From assembly GCF_000003605.2 (NCBI RefSeq), contig NW_003144230.1, positions 1 through 21,428 of the forward strand: a DNA stretch of 21,428 bases, read 5' to 3'. Numbering within the stretch: the stretch's first letter is position 1; each line of letters begins with the position of its first letter. The notes under the pieces were generated by a model, which was given only the letters and a program-made list of their open reading frames with translations, was not told the DNA's origin and made no database searches. Below, piece after piece: positions 20,601-21,428 of this stretch. This DNA is from Saccoglossus kowalevskii. Taxonomy: Eukaryota > Hemichordata > Enteropneusta > Harrimaniidae. The position numbers and the translations under genes were made by a program.

Positions 20601-20976
20601 AACACTGTGTAATGTCAGATATCATGTAGTGTGTGTGATCCCAACACTGTGTCATGTCTGATATAATGTAGTGTGTGTGATCCCAACACTGTGTAATGTC
20701 TGATATCCTGTAGTGTGTGTAATCCCAACACTGTGTAATGTCTGATAATGTGTAGTGTATGTAATCCCAACACTGTGTAATGTCTGATATCATGCTGTGT
20801 GTGTGATTCTAACACTGTGTAGTGTCTGATATCATGTAGTGTGTGATCCCAACACTGTGTAATGTTTGATATCATGTAGTGTGTGTGATCCCAACACTGT
20901 GTAATGTCTGATATCATGTAGTGTGTGTAATCCCAACACTGTGTAATGTCTGATATCATGTAGTGTGTGTAATCCC
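20601..20976. repeat. Divergent run of 42-bp monomers
   Basis: The first four monomers read AATGTCAGATATC, GTCATGTCTGATATAATG, GATATCCTGTAG and GATAATGTGTAGTGTATG, and three of the four change the normal GATATCATG in different ways. L, P, Q, I' and I' follow, resembling the middle of Z or Y. Because most units are 42 bp, the minus strand stays open for about 128 codons (20615-21001), an effect of unit length. Confidence 0.8.
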
Positions 20977-21428
20977 AACACTGTGTAATGTCTGATATCA
21001 TGCTATGTGTGTGATTCTAACACTGTGTAATGTCTAATACCATGTAGGGTATGTTATTCCAACACTGTGTAATGTCTGATATCATGCTGTGTGTGATTCT
21101 AACACTGTGTAATGTCTGATATCATTTAGTGTGTGATTCTAACACTGTGTAATGTCTAATACCATGTAGGGTATGTTATTCCAACACTGTGTAATGTCTG
21201 ATATTGTGTAGTGTGTGTAATCCCAACACTGTGCAATGTCTGATATCATGTAGTGTGTGTAATCCCAACACTGTGTAATGTCTGATATCATGCTGTGTGT
21301 GTGATTCTAACACTGTGTAATGTCTGATATCATGTAGTGTGTGATTCTAACACTGTGTAGTGTCTGATATCATGCAGTGTGTGATTCTAACACTGTGTAG
21401 TGTCTGATATCATGTAGTGTGTGATCCC
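20977..21428. repeat. H-G-J-K-G-M-I-L-B-N-P, matching the entry into a Y cassette
   Basis: These eleven monomers follow the same order as 16862-17313 at a constant offset of 4115 bp and include the variant M seen only in these two places. N and P (21349-21428) are the first two monomers of Y. The window ends exactly at the end of P, so another Y copy probably continues beyond it. Confidence 0.83.

Larger units (their letters stand above)
1..21428. repeat. Higher-order minisatellite/satellite array, 40/42-bp monomers, spanning the whole window
   Basis: Every stretch can be parsed into head-to-tail monomers of 40 or 42 bp in the same orientation, roughly 520 in all. The conserved part is AACACTGTGTAATG followed by TCTGATATCATG; the variable part is a 14- or 16-bp TG-rich tail. 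The length difference is one TG step in the tail. No unique spacer, inverted monomer or inserted element interrupts the array. The first 33 bases are the end of a monomer, and the window stops exactly where a monomer ends, so the array continues on both sides. Monomer variants recur in a fixed order, which makes this a higher-order array rather than a simple one. GC is about 40% and CpG is nearly absent. I do not recognise the repeat family. A eukaryotic heterochromatic or subtelomeric location is inferred from size and structure only. Confidence 0.97.

Noticed and set aside
20615-21001. 128-codon minus-strand open frame near the right end
   Set aside because: It arises from a run of 42-bp monomers and shows only the repeat peptide.
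1-21428. CRISPR array
   Set aside because: Units are contiguous, with no alternation of constant repeats and unique spacers. The variable part of each monomer belongs to a small set of recurring tails.
1-21428. Telomeric or simple (TG)n microsatellite
   Set aside because: TG runs are only about three to five units long and always embedded in the 40/42-bp monomer. No TTAGGG-type run is present; AGGGTATG in G monomers is a single variant.
1-21428. CENP-B box indicating a primate centromere
   Set aside because: No monomer contains the TTCG and CGGG cores of the CENP-B box, and CpG is almost absent.
1-21428. Hairpin or terminator from ACACTGTGT in each monomer
   Set aside because: The arms ACAC and GTGT are separated by a single base, too short a loop to fold, and no T-run or termination context follows.
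1-21428. Transposon ends or target-site duplications within the array
   Set aside because: No inverted termini, insertion boundary or non-repeat sequence was found. All discontinuities are junctions between monomer types.
1-21428. Monomer as an old dimer of about 20-bp halves (ACTGTGTAAT and AGTGTGTAAT)
   Set aside because: The two similar 10-mers in C monomers are spaced 24 and 16 bp rather than evenly, and similarity does not extend beyond them, so I could not support an ancestral half-unit.

Overview
The whole 21.4-kb window is one uninterrupted tandem-repeat array. It starts and ends inside the array, so neither flank is visible. The unit is about 40 or 42 bp, giving roughly 520 monomers. 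I see no protein gene, RNA gene, transposon, CRISPR array or unique spacer longer than a fraction of a monomer. The array has about 40% GC, is almost free of CpG, is rich in TG on the + strand and has more T than A on that strand. A large, CpG-poor, layered minisatellite or satellite block fits a eukaryotic (perhaps vertebrate) heterochromatic, subtelomeric or pericentromeric locus. That placement is inference; I cannot name the species or the repeat family.

A typical monomer opens with AACACTGTGTAATG, passes through the palindrome TGATATCA (which contains the EcoRV site GATATC) and ends in a TG-rich tail closing with GATCCC, GATTCT, AATCCC or TTATTCC. Tails differ by one TG step, which produces the 40/42-bp length classes. 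Letters used below for monomer types: A (tail TAGTGTGTGATCCC), B (TAGTGTGTGATTCT), C (TAGTGTGTAATCCC), D (ACCATGTACTG), E (TTTGATATCATGCTG, AATCCC end), F (TTTGATATCATGCAG), G (TAATACCATGTAGGGTATG), H (CATGCTATGTG), I (GCAATG start, 42 bp, AATCCC end), I' (as I but with GTAATG), J (GCTGTGTGTGATTCT, 40 bp), K (ATCATTTAG), L (GCTGTGTGTGTGATTCT, 42 bp), M (GATATTGTGTAG), N (GTAGTG start, GCAG tail), O (TAGCGTGTG), P (GTAGTG start, GATCCC end), Q (42-bp GATCCC), R (AATGGCTGATATAATG), S (GTAGTG start, 42-bp AATCCC), T (GCTG tail with GATCCC end), U (GACATCATG), V (ATACCATGTAGTG), W (ATGGAG).

These monomers are arranged in higher-order cassettes. Cassette X (A-D-E-F-H-G, 248 bp) occurs about 13 times. 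Cassette Y (N through V, about 662 bp, marked by R) occurs complete three times and truncated at least three times. Cassette Z (O through W-P-L, 496 bp) occurs complete seven times, once rearranged and twice partial. A linker (J-K-G-M-I-L-B) commonly joins X to Y or Z. The fullest order is X, linker, Y, H-B, Z, a short tail, then X again, a super-repeat of about 1.9 kb seen best at 3646-5581 and again, divergently, from 16738.

Three islands are visibly more decayed (about 7106-7603, 10440-10800 and 20190-20768). Several monomers are chimeric (1631-1673, 10358-10399), and one 414-bp Y truncation is shared by two copies 1734 bp apart. Together these show growth by unequal exchange and segmental duplication or conversion. 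The right end of the window repeats the entry into a Y cassette, which predicts what lies beyond.

The minus strand carries open frames of up to about 150 codons. They follow directly from the repeat (42 bp is 14 codons) and I do not consider them genes.
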